This document shows, piece after piece, positions 24,501 through 34,200 of a DNA stretch of 64,000 bases. Position numbers and translations under genes: made by a program. The first letter of the stretch is position 1, and each line of letters starts with the position of its first letter. Under the pieces are notes generated by a model, which saw only the letters and a program-made list of their open reading frames with translations, was not told the DNA's origin and did not search any database. The DNA comes from Cololabis saira (lineage: Eukaryota > Chordata > Actinopteri > Beloniformes > Belonidae): contig NC_084610.1 in NCBI RefSeq assembly GCF_033807715.1, forward strand, positions 3,605,001-3,669,000, read 5' to 3'.

Positions 24501-27500
24501 ACTAAATGAATGTCCTTTTCAAGTCTTTGTGTCAAATAAAAATCCTTTTTGATCCTTCGGACTGTTACCTCAGTATTTTCTCAATATTTTCTTCATTCTG
24601 ATTTGATGTGACATGAATTAGTGATTTGCCTGTTCACAATGTTGAGATTGTGTACTTACACAAACATCCCTCAGCACCCATGGAGATGCATTCAGACCAA
24701 AGCAGTCGTATTTGATATTAATTATTATTATTATTATTCAGAATAATGTGCAAAGCACATTTTCTAAGGATGTTGTGTGTATCATTTAATTCATTAGTTG
24801 TCAAATAAATGTTGGAAGTAAAAATGATAGTTATAATTTAACTGTATATTTAAATACTTTTTTTTATGAATCTCACTGAATCTTTTGAAAGTTTTCTGAC
24901 AAGTAAAAGCATCAATTTAAGTCTAAAACATGCAGGATGTTTAGTGTTATAGTGCAGAGTGTTTAGGTGTTAACAGACTGGGTCTTAGTGCTATTTAGTG
25001 TATTGATCTGTTTTAAAGTTTGGTAAAACTACAAACACACGTGTGATGGTGAAATGATCTAATAAAGATCCTGAGGAGATTTATGTTCAACCCTAATCAC
25101 CTGAACCAGGTGAAGTGCTTCCAACAGTGATGGTTAAACACTGATCAGTGTTTTTCATGGTAAATGAATGGTGCATGTGAGCGGATCCTGCAGCAGGAAG
25201 GACTGAAAGACTCTCTGGTCCCCTGCAGGCGTGCGACACCCCCCTGCACCCGCTGGGCCGGCTGGTGGAGACCCTGGTGGCCGTCTACAGGATGACCTAC
25301 GTGGGCGTCGGCGCCAACCGCCGACTCCTGCCGCAGGCTGTCAACGAGATCAAGTCCTACCTCAACCGCATCTTCCAGATCGTCAGGTAGGTGGCTGATG
25401 AAACTTCACCACCTTTTAAGGATTGAAAACATTGAAAAAGTGTAAAATCCTCAAACAAAAGTGCCAGAACCATAAAGACGGACTTTAGTATCGTATAAGC
25501 AGAGGTGTCAAGTAACGAAGTACAAATACTTCCTTACCTTACTTAAGTAGAAATTTTGGTTATCTATACTTCCCTGGAGTAATTATTTTTCAGACGACTT
25601 TTTACTTTTACTCCTTACATTTTCACGCAATTATCTGTACTTTTTACTCCTTACATTTTAAAAACAGCCTGGTTACTCTATTTCATTTCGGCCTTTAAAA
25701 AAAACTATCCAGTTAAATTGCTCCATCCGGATAGAGTGAATTTGGTTGTGGTTGTTTCAGATGTTCTTGTCCAGTTTTGTTCTTACATCCGTTCCCTCAG
25801 ATTCCTGCAACTAAACTTGGATGTACATTCCAATAAAGGTTAGGATAAATGATAACATGCCTCTGAAGTTTGACTTTTTGCACCATTACAATACTTATAG
25901 ATAACTAGTCATCATATCTGCTGCTCTCTGAAACACATGTTAATGCTCAATAGTACACATATATGGTTCTTTAATATATTTGCATTATACTAAGATACAT
26001 TCATTTTCAATGGCTTTTGTCCGTAATGGCTTTTTTCCCCCTTACATTACTTTTACTTTTATACTTTAAGTAGTTTTGAAACCAGTACTTTTATACTTTT
26101 ACTTGAGTTGATACTTCAACTTCTACAGGAGTATTTTTAAACTCTAGTATCTATACTTCTACCTGAGTAATGAATGTGAATACTGAAGACACCTCTGCGT
26201 ATAAGATTGAGTACGGAAGCAGAATATAACATTTTGCTGCAGATTTCTGTTCCCAGACGTGCCAGAAGAGGGCGGTCTCATCCCCGAGCCGACCGCCAGC
26301 GTCCAGGACAAGCAGGAGCCGGAGTCTGCCGACGCCCCCCTGGACTCGCCCAAACCCGGGTACGGACCGATCGCCCCCCCCCGAAGCTCCTGCTGCTATC
26401 GGGACCGGACCGGGTGTGACTCCTGTCCTGTTTGTGTTTCAGCCGCGTGGTGAGCAGCTCGGCTCTGCTGCTGCCCGTCCTGCTGCCGCGCCTCTACCCG
26501 CCGCTCTTCACCCTCTACGCCCTGGAGAAGGAGAAGGAGGACGACGTGTACTGGGAGTGCGTCCTGCGGCTCAACAAGCAGCCCGACCTGGCCCTGCTGG
26601 CCTTCCTGGGCGTGCAGCAGTACGTACCCGCTGCCCCTGAGCACGGCTCGCTGCAGGGACTCACACCAGGGACCTAACGCCTTGTTTTTATTTCAGAAAG
26701 TTCTGGCCCGTTTCCATCCCAGCGTCTTTGCTGACACCAGGGGAGAAGCAGATGGTGAGATTCACTTTTTCTTTTCTCATTAAAACCCTTGGATTTAAAT
26801 CTACACAGATCCGATAGCCTTCTGTAAAGACTTAACACCCTTTTAACTTGTTAATTACTCATAAATCATTTTGTATGAATAGATTTGCACTGATGCTATC
26901 AAATGGTTGAATCTTATTTCTGAAAATGTTTGTTTCACTATTAAACTAATGTTCTCTATGAAAAGTAAAAATATTGTTTTTCGTTCAGTTCTTTAAAATT
27001 TGAAAGACCTCATATTAAACTATTTAAGTAAGAAAAATATAAAAACCAAAGTCCTTTACTGCTCACTGTAGATAAGTAATCTTAAAATATAAAACAGCGT
27101 AAACAAAGGTTTTTACCATTTCCACATTTCTTCAAGGCTTTTATTATTTTTTCATTCTCGATCCAATAATGCAGAATATGTTTTTGAAAATCTAAAATTT
27201 AAATCTGATTAATATAAAAGCTATCTGGTGAAAGAATGAATAATGGATTTAATGAAATGTTTTGATAAAATACTAGAGTGATTTCGTCCAACTATTCCCT
27301 TTTTCAGTCGTGTTTTTTCCAGCAGATTTTCAAATTAAGAGGATACAGTATTTGCCTAAAATCCTTACACATCATTATTCCTTTTTTGATAAGATGTAAA
27401 CAGAAAACAAAAACATAGCTCAGACAGTTACTAATTTTACATTTAATCTTAACTTGCAAATAGGAAATACTTTAAACTGACACAGCACCAGAAGCACATG

Positions 27501-30500
27501 GGTTAGTATTATTGTGAGGACGTAATAATACATATATACTGGTAATTTGCTGCTTGTCAGACTTGACCTGAGTGGCAGCAGCTCAGTAAATGTTATTTTA
27601 TGCATTATTTAGAACCAGCATGGGGTTTGTGACCTCGGCCCCTAGAAACACACCCCCCCCCCCCCTACTGAGCTTTGTGGATTCTTTCTTCACAGCAGAA
27701 TAATATGCAGTGATGCTGATAAAGTTCTTTGTTTTATTTCCTTGTTTCAGAAAATCATTTTCATTGTGGTACATTTACATTTTCTGTAAAATGCCCCTCT
27801 CTCTGTCAATATGAGAGTGTATCATACTTTTTTTTAATTTATACTGTATATATGTTTACCTAATTCAAGTTCTTCCTCAAAATCAAGCTTTTATTTCTCC
27901 ATTCGATCAAACTGTCAACATTCGCTGACATGCAAAGTTACAATCTACAAATACATCACTGTTAGAAAATCCAACATTTCTTCTTTTTATATATTTATAG
28001 AAGTAAGTGATGGAGATGATATCAGTAAAAGAACAGTTTCGTGATGATTAAATAATAAATCTGCAGAATTGAAGAGACGGATGAATAAAGATAATTAAGG
28101 ATATGTGAATTTCATTTCACTTATTGTTCTGTTTGGATGTGTTTCTGTGATATTTTTAACATCTGATATTTAACGGTATGTTCTTCTGCAGGTTATTTCC
28201 AGCACTAAAGACGCTTGCTTTGCCTCTGCGGTGGAAACGCTGCAGCAGATCAGGTACGACTCAGCTCCACGCTCATTTAACAAATGAACCAGAGGAGTTT
28301 GGTCCCAACTGAACAAAGAAAAACACATCCTGATCCTGAGTTGGGGTTGGTTTCTTTGTGCAGCACGACGTTCACCCCGTCAGACAAGCTGCAGGTGATC
28401 CAGCTCACCTTCGAGGAGATCACACAGGAGGTCCAGTCGCTGCTGCAGCAGGACTTCCTGTGGTCCATGGACGAGCTCTTCCCCGTCTTCCTCTACGTGG
28501 TGCTGCGAGCTCGGTCAGTCCCCAACAAACACTCCAACACACACACGACCCGTGATTACGAGGTACGAGTGATGCACAATCCAAGAGGAGAGGAGCAACA
28601 GTCTGATTCCATTTCAGTGCAAAAAAATGTAATACGGGAGATTTAAAATGAGTGAACATTGATCAATCTGCAAATATGTGGACCCGAGGACTGACAGTCC
28701 AGAATAAATGTATAAATATATAAATAGATAACTAGTTTCAGTTGTGATACTGGTTCTGGTCACTGTGAAACAAACCGTCTCAAGACACGTTAGTATAGTG
28801 AAGCAGGATTGTAAAAATGAAACGCAGACAAAAACACGCCTGGAGAAGTGAGTAGAAGGAGAAAGTACAGAAAATACATAAATAAATGCATTTTTTTTAA
28901 ATATGCTAAATGTAACTTTTAGGCAGGAATGTACGAAAAGTTTCAGTTTGGAGTTTTGATGAACTCAGCTGACTGAAGACGGTTTTCATCATCACTCATC
29001 TGCGCTGGAAATAGATTTTTTTTTTTTTTTTTGGACTAAAACTTTGGTTTCTTGTTGAATTCTGCGTCATCTCTCGCTCTGACGGTTCTTCCTGCAGAAT
29101 CAGGAACCTGGGGTCGGAGGTGAGCCTCATCGAAGACCTGATGGATCCCTGCATTCAGCACGGCGAGCACGGGATCATGTTCACCACCCTCAAGGTGACA
29201 AACACTCACACCCGCAGCACTCACCCGCAGACCTGTGGGTGGAAACTTTGGACAGAATTTCATATTTGTTCTCTTGTTTTGGAAAGAGAAAAACTTTGAC
29301 AATCTCAGACATGAACTTGTTTTGCTTTGTTTTACAATAAATAATAAAACTAAAGTTCAGTGTTGGCATAGCAACTGTCTTTTTTTTTTTTTTTTTATAT
29401 ACATTTTTCACTTACTGCAGCCAGTATCTTTATCTTAATTTATAATCCATCCAATCCAACGTATTTACATCAAAACAAGTTTTAAGCATTAAGACCTCTT
29501 TCTACACCGTACAAAGGTTCCTTCAGGCCAATATAAATATGTTTCATCTACAGAAAATACATTTTAAGTAGTCATTAATTAAAGAAATATCACCTATGGA
29601 AAGACTCAGGGACCAGTCATTGATCCCTGTGGTTCTACGCAAGTGGCTTTCCTAAATCCTGCCACAGAAACATGTTTTTTTGGTTGTTTTTTAGAAAAAA
29701 AATTATATTTTTGGTTTCCTTCAATAACAACCAGCAAAACCCTGTCAGTTAATTTAATTTGGATGCAGTGAGCCAATCAAATCAGCAGGTGAATGTGACA
29801 TCACAGATCCAGAGTAATGCTTTCAAGATTCCTCGTCTTTATCTCCACCACTCCTTTACCTCAGGAGTGCGTATGACAAAGCTGCAGCTTCAGTTACAAG
29901 AGAAGAAGCGGCGTGGTTCAGATTTGAGAATGATAATGCCCCCTAAATCCAGCTGCTACTATCAGAGCTGTAAAGACATGGTCGAAGTTGGAGCTTTTAG
30001 ACTGTATCACCGGTATTTTGACCAATGAGCTCAGAAAATTTTGAAAATCTGTAGAAAAAATACTATATATTATACAGGACTGTCTCAGAAAATTAGAATA
30101 TTGTGATTTTCTGTAATGCAATTACAAAAACAAAAATGTCATACATTCTGGATTCATTACAAATCAACTGAAATATTGCAAGCCTTTTATTATTTTAATA
30201 TTGCTGATCATGGTTTACAGCTAAAGAAAACTCAAATATCCTATCTCAAAAAATTAGAATATTGTGGGAATCTTAATCTTAAACTGTAAGCCATAATCAG
30301 CAATATTAAAATAATAAAAGGCTTGCAATATTTCAGTTGATTTGTAATGGATCCAGAATGTATGACATTTTTGTTTTTTTAATTGCATTACAGAAAATAA
30401 ATAACTTTATCACAATATTCTAATTTTCTGAGACAGTCCTGTGTGTGTGTATATATTCTTTTATGTGCACACGATCATTTTCCAAATGGAGTAGCCATAA

Positions 30501-30707
30501 CGTCTGATTTCATTCCACTGCTTTTGTTCCCATTAATTGTTTCTGATCAATGGTGTGAAGTTTTCTGAATCAGCATTTTATTTTCACATCGTTTTAGTCC
30601 CTAAATTCTTGCTGATTTTCACTAGGCATTATCTGTTTAGCAGTAAAGCCTCCCATGTCCCCCTGTAGGCCTGCTACTACCAGATCCAGCACGAGAAGGT
30701 CACATAA
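3798..30707 (+). CDS. als2: ALS2 (alsin), 3' 29 coding exons; N-terminal exons lie outside the window
   Basis: Alsin is a large cytosolic and endosomal protein whose VPS9 domain activates Rab5 and whose DH/PH region is linked to Rac signalling; human loss causes juvenile motor neuron disease. Exons read here: 3798-3972, 5222-5318, 6226-6303, 6390-6596, 8024-8195, 8276-8465, 9639-9704, 9788-9950, 13084-13215, 13919-14047, 17586-17656, 18316-18382, 18494-18690, 18769-18834, 18947-19045, 20211-20375, 20508-20619, 20712-20789, 22668-22801, 22885-23049, 23136-23253, 25229-25386, 26243-26359, 26443-26619, 26697-26754, 28192-28253, 28364-28513, 29098-29194, 30669-30707. Every junction is GT-AG and phases are continuous with no stop, giving about 1178 codons to TAA. 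Human alsin is 1657 residues, so roughly the first 480 are upstream. Closing residues are [12 protein letters not shown]. Boundaries are hand-called; the identity is very secure. Confidence 0.97.
3973..5221. other. ALS2 intron with a long poly(T) tract
   Basis: No gene and no clear transposon ends. A pure T run of about 35 bases occupies 5017-5051, about 170 bp before the next exon. The open frames here are short and unconserved. Confidence 0.6.
5692..6035. mobile_element. Palindromic mariner-type MITE, degraded copy 1 of 5
   Basis: Begins CAGGACTGT after a TA. It contains the two inverted halves ('gcaagccttttattat' and its complement) seen in the other four copies at 15060, 30075, 33946 and 56544. 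The outer right end is eroded. It lies in an ALS2 intron, about 190 bp before the exon at 6226. Confidence 0.75.
6631..7523. mobile_element. DNA transposon, complete copy, related to 1-282
   Basis: The inverted ends are AGGGCCAATCCCAAT and ATTGGGACTGGCCCT, with a TA or TTA duplicated at both sides. No transposase frame is present. A second copy supplies the first 282 bases of the window. The short, ambiguous target duplication prevents a firm superfamily call. Confidence 0.7.
7524..8023. other. ALS2 intron, no gene seen
   Basis: Unique-looking intron leading into the pyrimidine tract and CAG at 8021-8023. No exon or transposon ends recognised. Confidence 0.5.
8024..13215 (+). CDS. als2: ALS2 exons for the DH (Rho-GEF) domain
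   Basis: Five exons encode the Dbl-homology region: 8024-8195 ([11 protein letters not shown], then [19 protein letters not shown]), 8276-8465 ([15 protein letters not shown]), 9639-9704 ([17 protein letters not shown]), 9788-9950 ([15 protein letters not shown], then [10 protein letters not shown]) and 13084-13215 ([18 protein letters not shown], then [10 protein letters not shown]). These align block for block with the human DH region as I know it. The intron between the last two exons is about 3.1 kb and almost entirely transposon. Confidence 0.93.
8510..9597. mobile_element. DNA transposon with a large internal inverted repeat
   Basis: Ends GGGCCTCATTTATAAA and TTTATAAATGAGGCCC form the terminal inverted repeat. 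Inside, about 200 bp at 8773-9000 is repeated in inverse orientation at 9060-9262 (for example 'ttaacagcaggaagtcaga' against its complement), so the middle can fold into one long hairpin. The ends resemble those of the Harbinger element at 11328 but the interior does not. It begins 45 bp after the ALS2 exon ending at 8465. Confidence 0.75.
10173..10611. mobile_element. hAT-type MITE ('CAGGGGTCGGCAACCC' family), copy 1
   Basis: The ends are CAGGGGTCGGCAACCC and GGGTTGCCGACCCCTG, and the octamer atctatac is duplicated exactly on both sides (10165-10172 and 10612-10619). The interior carries a minisatellite of 'ttgagaaaaaagtcgaaa' units. Related copies are at 21180 and 57619. Confidence 0.88.
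11328..12741 (+). mobile_element. PIF/Harbinger-type DNA transposon, defective
   Basis: The inverted ends GGCCCTCATTTATCAAC and GTTGATAAATGAGGGCC are flanked by CTG on both sides, a 3-bp duplication as expected for Harbinger. The element carries a decayed transposase on the + strand and repeats of the 'GTGCGTACGCACA' type near both ends. Confidence 0.8.
11717..12284 (+). pseudogene. Harbinger transposase remnant (HARBI1-like)
   Basis: Starting at the ATG in 'accaccatgg', the reading switches among frames with stops in between. Pieces resemble the N-terminal half of Harbinger nucleases: a block with [14 protein letters not shown], then [54 protein letters not shown] and finally a [15 protein letters not shown] stretch. 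The C-terminal catalytic part is absent. Not a functional gene. Confidence 0.8.
13229..13839. mobile_element. hAT-type element ('CAGTACT' family), truncated copy 1 of 4
   Basis: Begins CAGTACTGGAGTTGAGGGG only 13 bases after the ALS2 splice donor at 13216. It carries the family's internal inverted motif ('tgccagtggaacaagat' and its complement) but breaks off at 'gaaggctgcat' in a G run, so the far terminal repeat is missing. Complete relatives are at 42675-43423 and 51948-52673. Confidence 0.8.
13919..18690 (+). CDS. als2: ALS2 exons for the PH-like domain
   Basis: Four exons: 13919-14047 ([19 protein letters not shown], then [17 protein letters not shown]), 17586-17656 ([20 protein letters not shown]), 18316-18382 ([17 protein letters not shown]) and 18494-18690, which begins [17 protein letters not shown], the C-terminal PH helix, and ends in the first MORN repeat. 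These match the human order. The intron 14048-17585 is 3.5 kb and holds only repeats. Confidence 0.93.
14048..15057. other. ALS2 intron, no gene seen
   Basis: No exon, RNA gene or complete transposon recognised. AT-rich towards the palindromic MITE that follows. Confidence 0.5.
15060..15421. mobile_element. Palindromic mariner-type MITE, copy 2 of 5
   Basis: Starts TA-CAGGACTGTCTCAGAAAA and ends near the complementary 'ttatctgagac'. The two halves are inverted copies of about 175 bp each, so the whole element folds on itself. Slightly eroded at the right end. Confidence 0.88.
15422..16514. other. ALS2 intron, no gene seen
   Basis: Unassigned intron sequence, with a pyrimidine-rich part at 16020-16110 (many CCTTTTTC-type runs). 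The short open frames here are not conserved with anything I recognise. Confidence 0.5.
16521..17160. mobile_element. Fold-back element with minisatellite arms
   Basis: The ends TACGACGGAGTATTAGGGCC and its complement are flanked by the hexamer ctattc on both sides (16515-16520 and 17161-17166). The left arm is a tandem array of 'aataaagtcgtaaaattac' units and the right arm the complementary array. No coding capacity. Confidence 0.82.
17691..18202. mobile_element. piggyBac-like MITE filled with CCTT repeat, copy 1
   Basis: TTAA sits at both borders (17691-17694 and 18199-18202). Inside them the inverted ends read CCCTTGTACTGTCTTCGGGTC and its near-complement GACCCGAAGACAGCACAAG, matching the TTAA target of piggyBac elements. 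The interior is almost wholly CCTT microsatellite. It lies in an ALS2 intron within the PH coding region. Confidence 0.78.
17732..18178. repeat. Imperfect (CCTT)n microsatellite
   Basis: About 450 bp of CCTT units broken by three spaced copies of a 'ttcctcctgctctctcc' interruption, which suggests higher-order duplication. It produces long Lys-Glu-Gly-Arg frames on the - strand and Ser-Phe-Leu-Pro frames on the + strand that are not genes. Confidence 0.95.
18494..22801 (+). CDS. als2: ALS2 exons for the eight MORN repeats
   Basis: Exons 18494-18690 (end), 18769-18834, 18947-19045, 20211-20375, 20508-20619, 20712-20789 and 22668-22801 encode eight MORN units: [98 protein letters not shown] and [15 protein letters not shown]. 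The following exon continues with [17 protein letters not shown]. The number matches mammalian alsin. MORN repeats contribute to self-association and regulate the VPS9 activity (family knowledge). Confidence 0.95.
19320..20075. mobile_element. hAT-type element with 'CAAGTAAAAGTA' repeats
   Basis: The ends CAGAGCTGGGTAGAGTA and CACCTCTG are flanked by gttatagt on both sides (19312-19319 and 20076-20083), a perfect 8-bp duplication. The interior has many 'actcaagtaaaagta' repeats towards both ends, common in teleost genomes. It sits in a MORN-region intron. Confidence 0.9.
21180..22225. mobile_element. hAT-type MITE ('CAGGGGTCGGCAACCC' family), copy 2, nested
   Basis: The ends CAGGGGTCAGCAACCC and GGGTTGCCGACCCCTG are flanked by gcctaaat on both sides (21172-21179 and 22226-22233), an exact 8-bp duplication. 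It carries the same 'tttttctcgacatttc' minisatellite as copy 1, in the opposite orientation, and hosts the insertion 21659-22198. Confidence 0.88.
21659..22198. mobile_element. Retroelement-like insertion with 'TTTATTTATATAGCG' start
   Basis: Inserted into the hAT sequence 'ctttcaacatttt' with ttcaa on both sides (21654-21658 and 22199-22203). It opens with CAATT repeats, then 'ttttatttatatagcgtc', a signature of a widespread fish repeat I believe to be LINE-derived. A 70-bp GC-rich block at 21951-22018 recurs at 22128-22195. Confidence 0.55.
22885..30707 (+). CDS. als2: ALS2 exons for the C-terminal helical region and VPS9 domain
   Basis: Exons 22885-23049 ([17 protein letters not shown]), 23136-23253 ([20 protein letters not shown]) and 25229-25386 ([20 protein letters not shown], then [17 protein letters not shown]) form the region before VPS9. 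Exons 26243-26359, 26443-26619 ([20 protein letters not shown], then [17 protein letters not shown]), 26697-26754, 28192-28253, 28364-28513 ([20 protein letters not shown]), 29098-29194 ([16 protein letters not shown]) and 30669-30707 form the VPS9 Rab5 exchange domain. The acidic segment in 26243-26359 ([20 protein letters not shown]) is poorly conserved in sequence but matches the variable loop position in the human protein. Confidence 0.95.
23298..24326. mobile_element. hAT-type element with 'TATCGTATCGTGA' ends
   Basis: The ends TAGAGGTGTAACAATG and GTTACACCCCTT are flanked by atagtaaa on both sides (23290-23297 and 24327-24334), an exact 8-bp duplication. 'acgatac' repeats occur inside both termini. 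It has no usable frame and starts 44 bp after an ALS2 exon. Confidence 0.88.
24335..25228. other. ALS2 intron, no gene seen
   Basis: AT-rich intron with a short (ATT)n run near 24717-24738 and the acceptor CAG at 25226-25228. No transposon ends recognised. Confidence 0.5.
25500..26197. mobile_element. hAT-type element ('CAGAGGTGTCAAGTAACG' family), copy 1
   Basis: The ends CAGAGGTGTCAAGTAACG and GACACCTCTG are flanked by cgtataag on both sides (25492-25499 and 26198-26205), an exact duplication. A second copy lies at 50019-50612. The right end is 45 bp before the ALS2 exon starting at 26243. Confidence 0.92.
26755..28191. other. ALS2 intron, no gene seen
   Basis: About 1.4 kb of strongly AT-rich sequence without recognised repeats, apart from a run of about 14 C at 27651-27664. 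No exon evidence on either strand. Confidence 0.55.
28514..29097. other. ALS2 intron, no gene seen
   Basis: Ordinary intron ending in the pyrimidine-rich acceptor before 29098, with a poly(T) tract near 29015-29032. Confidence 0.5.
29195..30074. other. ALS2 last intron, left part, no gene seen
   Basis: AT-rich intron with poly(T) at 29379-29396. The part 29760-30035 has the look of an old interspersed repeat ('gcagtgagccaatcaaatcagcag', similar phrases at 38420-38660), but no ends could be defined. Confidence 0.4.
30075..30441. mobile_element. Palindromic mariner-type MITE, copy 3 of 5
   Basis: Nearly intact: CAGGACTGTCTCAGAAAA at the left and the complementary end TTTTCTGAGACAGTCCTG at the right. 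The left TA is present; the right one is blurred by a GT repeat. It lies in the last ALS2 intron, 230 bp before the final coding exon. Confidence 0.92.
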
Positions 30708-31270
30708 GACGCCGGTGCCGCCTCTTCCTCCTCCCCTCCCTGCGGCCGCTCACATCGTCACGGTGAAGCTCGAGGAAGCAGCAGATCATGTCAGCAGGTC
30801 CATCTGCTGTTGTCATGGAGACGGGATGGGGACATATACACACACACACACACACAAACAAGACTCTGGCTCTTTAACTGACCTTCACCCACGTCTCACC
30901 GTTGTCATGACGGTGCACAAGTGGATGATGTTTTTGCTGCTGGATATGAGCCGCTTTGCTCAAGAGGATGAAGAAGGATGGGGTTAAAAACCAAGAGGTT
31001 TACAGGTGTCGGTGCAATCCGAGGACGCTGGACCTCATTATCTTCCTTCAAAAGAATCGGTTCTTCAGTATGTAACACAAGAAATAGACGTAACAAGGGA
31101 GGAATCCCCTTAAAAAAAAAAAAAAAGAAAAGAAAAAGTCATGAGCTTCTTTATCTGACACTGCTTTCTGTGCAGTGACCTGACAGGTTTTTAAACCACA
31201 CCGCCCCCTGCTGGAGATGTGGTGAGAGCTGGGTCCGCTGACTGCAGGAAAGTGACGTGGAACAATAAAA
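30708..31270 (+). other. als2: Probable ALS2 3' untranslated region
   Basis: Follows the ALS2 TAA. A short (CA)n run lies at 30837-30857. The first good poly(A) signal in the sense strand is AATAAA at 31264-31269, so a 3' UTR of about 560 bases is the simplest reading. Later AATAAA motifs (near 32311 and 33045) could extend it. Confidence 0.5.
31264..31269 (+). terminator. als2: Candidate ALS2 poly(A) signal
   Basis: AATAAA about 560 bases after the ALS2 stop codon, within 'ggaacaataaaaaaatg'. There is no strong GT-rich element immediately downstream, so confidence is modest. Confidence 0.4.
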
Positions 31271-34200
31271 AAATGTCCAGAAAGAATTGTTCCTGGCAAG
31301 ATGCTGCCAGGCGAGCGTCAGCGGGGAATATGAGGGAATTTAGTTTGCTTTCTTCCATCCATCATGCTGCTACTTTAGAGTGTTAGAAAAAACATCCCAA
31401 TCATTTCTAGATCTAAAAACAGGCCGATATTTGGACTTTATGAGATCTTTTGAAGTGGAAGTATCCAAACAAAGAAAGGATCATGCTTATTGACCTTTTA
31501 GGGCATCGTGACGGGAGTTGGATGGATTAACGTAGAGGAGCTGTCTTCCATGTTAAAGGTTAGGTACCTCAAATGGAAACAATGGTTTTATGTGTGTATT
31601 TGGATGTCGCAAAACCCCTAGTTTACAGATAAACTTAACAGAAAACAGCTGATATACTAGTCTGACCAGCCGTCCTCATTCTTTTCCTCTTCGGTACGAG
31701 GAATTAGCAGCTTCAGTGGACGTTCTGGACATCGTTCTGCAGCCAATCAGACGTGAAGATGTGACCAGAACGTCAGTGAATCACCGTTCTAGTGTTATTA
31801 GCAGATCTGCAGAGGTCTTAGTAGTTATGAATCACAGCTCTTGGACGCTCCAGTTTGAGCCACCGCACAAAGCCCCTGCCGTGTTATGATTGGCTCGGTA
31901 TGCTCTGTACCGGTGGAAATGGGAGTGGTGCTGAAAACATCTCAGGAGAGAGGGATTAGATGGACAGGCTAATGATGTAAAGCATCCTGGGTAAATTTAA
32001 TCAGACTCCAAATGATTCACTAGAAAAGGGAAATCCACGTTATTGAGGAATTGTGACTTGGTTTGAAAGTGATGTCTTGAAATGTCACTGAAGATGGATG
32101 TTTTGATTATTTTTGGGCTCAAATTTCGAAGCTTTCGAAGACTTTTTGCAGGATTCCCGTCATGAGGACGTTTTGTTTTTTCTTTGATTTCTCGTAGACA
32201 TTGTGAAGGCTGCTCGCGTGTCACTGAGCCTAATTGATTACTAAATACTGACAGGAAGCTCATACGTCCCCACGAAATCTGAAGAAGTGCTGCTTTCTTT
32301 TGGTGGGAAAAAATAAAGAATCACATTGAAAAAAAAGTCTTAAAGTATTAAAGGTTGGAAAAAGGACAGAGAATAATTCAGATTTTCAGATCTCGCAAAC
32401 TAAAAGAACTTATTTATTATCCCGATGTAGCAAATTATCAGCAGCACTCTCAACTGTTTGTTGTCACCAAAAATAAGCACTGTTTCTGGCTTTATTGCAA
32501 CCTAAAACTGCTTTTTCTGCAGAATGATGAGTGTAAGACGTAGATACAGGCGACGTCCTGCTCAGGTGGAGCTCGGCTCGGCACCATCTGTGAAAGTGTG
32601 CTGTTCTCATTCTTGCTGGTTCTGGAAAAGGCCTTGAAAGGGGGTGGTTTTTGTTATGTTTTTTCTGTTTTTTAAGTATCGACGCCACGGGCAGCTTTGG
32701 TTTCCCGAGGCGGGTTGACTAGTGAAGCAGCCTGTTGCTGCTGAACTCAAACTCAGACATGTTCAAAAATACAGTAATTATGTTAAAAGCCTCAAAGAGG
32801 AAACGGTTCTGAGTTGTCAGACAACTTTCTGCTTCATCTGTTGTTATTAAAAAGATCTGACTATTTTCTTAAACCCACACGGTTACTGCAAAGTGAAGAA
32901 AAGTGACCGTAAGCTCGTTGGACTTGTTGAACTGACTGTACCTCCTGTGTGTGTCTGTAACTGTGACGTGATGTTTCCTCCAGGACTCCACATGTTTGTC
33001 TTTTTATGTCATGTCAAATCTAATGAACTTTTAAATAACAGAGCAATAAACGTTGCAAACTCACCTGCCCTGACGTGTTTGTTTGTACTGCTGATTTATC
33101 TGGGATCATTTGCAGCTCCAGGAGGCCGTTAGGGAAGTTTCCACTTCTTTACTTTACAGAAAGTTTCATTTACAGGTTGAAAAGAAATTCTACACATAAC
33201 TTATAATGTTCTTTGTGTGTGTTCTGCTCCAGCATGAGTGATGAAAGTGGCGGAGCATCCAAATATGAGATTTTCTGGCCTTCAAACATTGATGTTCTCC
33301 AGCAGCTGAACCGTTGACCTGCTGACCTTCGCGTTGGAGCGCCAGAATCTGGGCTCGGTAAGAGTAAAAGTTCAGTGCTGCTGCAGAAACCCTACAAGGA
33401 TTAAAGATGTCTCTTGATATTCTTTTTTTTCAATCTTCTCTTTTGACGGTGGTCGAACATTTTATTTTACTATCTAATACAGTGCGTCTTTGCAAATTTT
33501 TCTTACCTTCCATCTAGCTAAACTAAGAGGGAATAATAACTTTTATTTAGAAGAGAATATGGTGCATTTTAGGTATGGATTGCTCCACCACGGCTGGTTC
33601 TCCGTTGGCCTGGAAGGGTCCGAGGACGAGGGACGCTGACGGCCCGGTAGTCCTGGGTCAGGGGCCGAGCAGCCGGCCACAGTGGCCTTCAGTCGAAGTC
33701 AACTCCAGCCCCAGTGACCCTAAACGGGAAGAAAAAGGTAAAAAATAAATGATATAAATGTCTCTGAAAAATAAAAGAAACCTAATAAATATGCTATTCT
33801 TACAAAGACTTGTAAATACAGTGAGTATCACATGCAACATGATGGGTATGTAGATTCTAATGATCAATGAAAAACCGCTGAACTTTATAAATTAAAAATC
33901 CTAAAAAACCTTGCAGTAAAATTGTCTAGTTTTGGGACAGATGTACAGGACTGTCTCAGAAAATTTGAATATTGTGATAAAGTCCTTTATTTTCTGTAAA
34001 GCAAAAATGTCATACATTCTGGATTCATTACAAATCAACTGAAATATTGCAAGCCTTTTATTATTTTAATATTGCTGATCATGGCTTACAGCTTAAGAAA
34101 ACTCAAATATCCTATCTCAAAAAATTAGAATATTCTGGGAATCTTAATCTTAAACTGTAAACCATAATCAGCAATATTAAAATAATAAAAGGCTTGCAAT

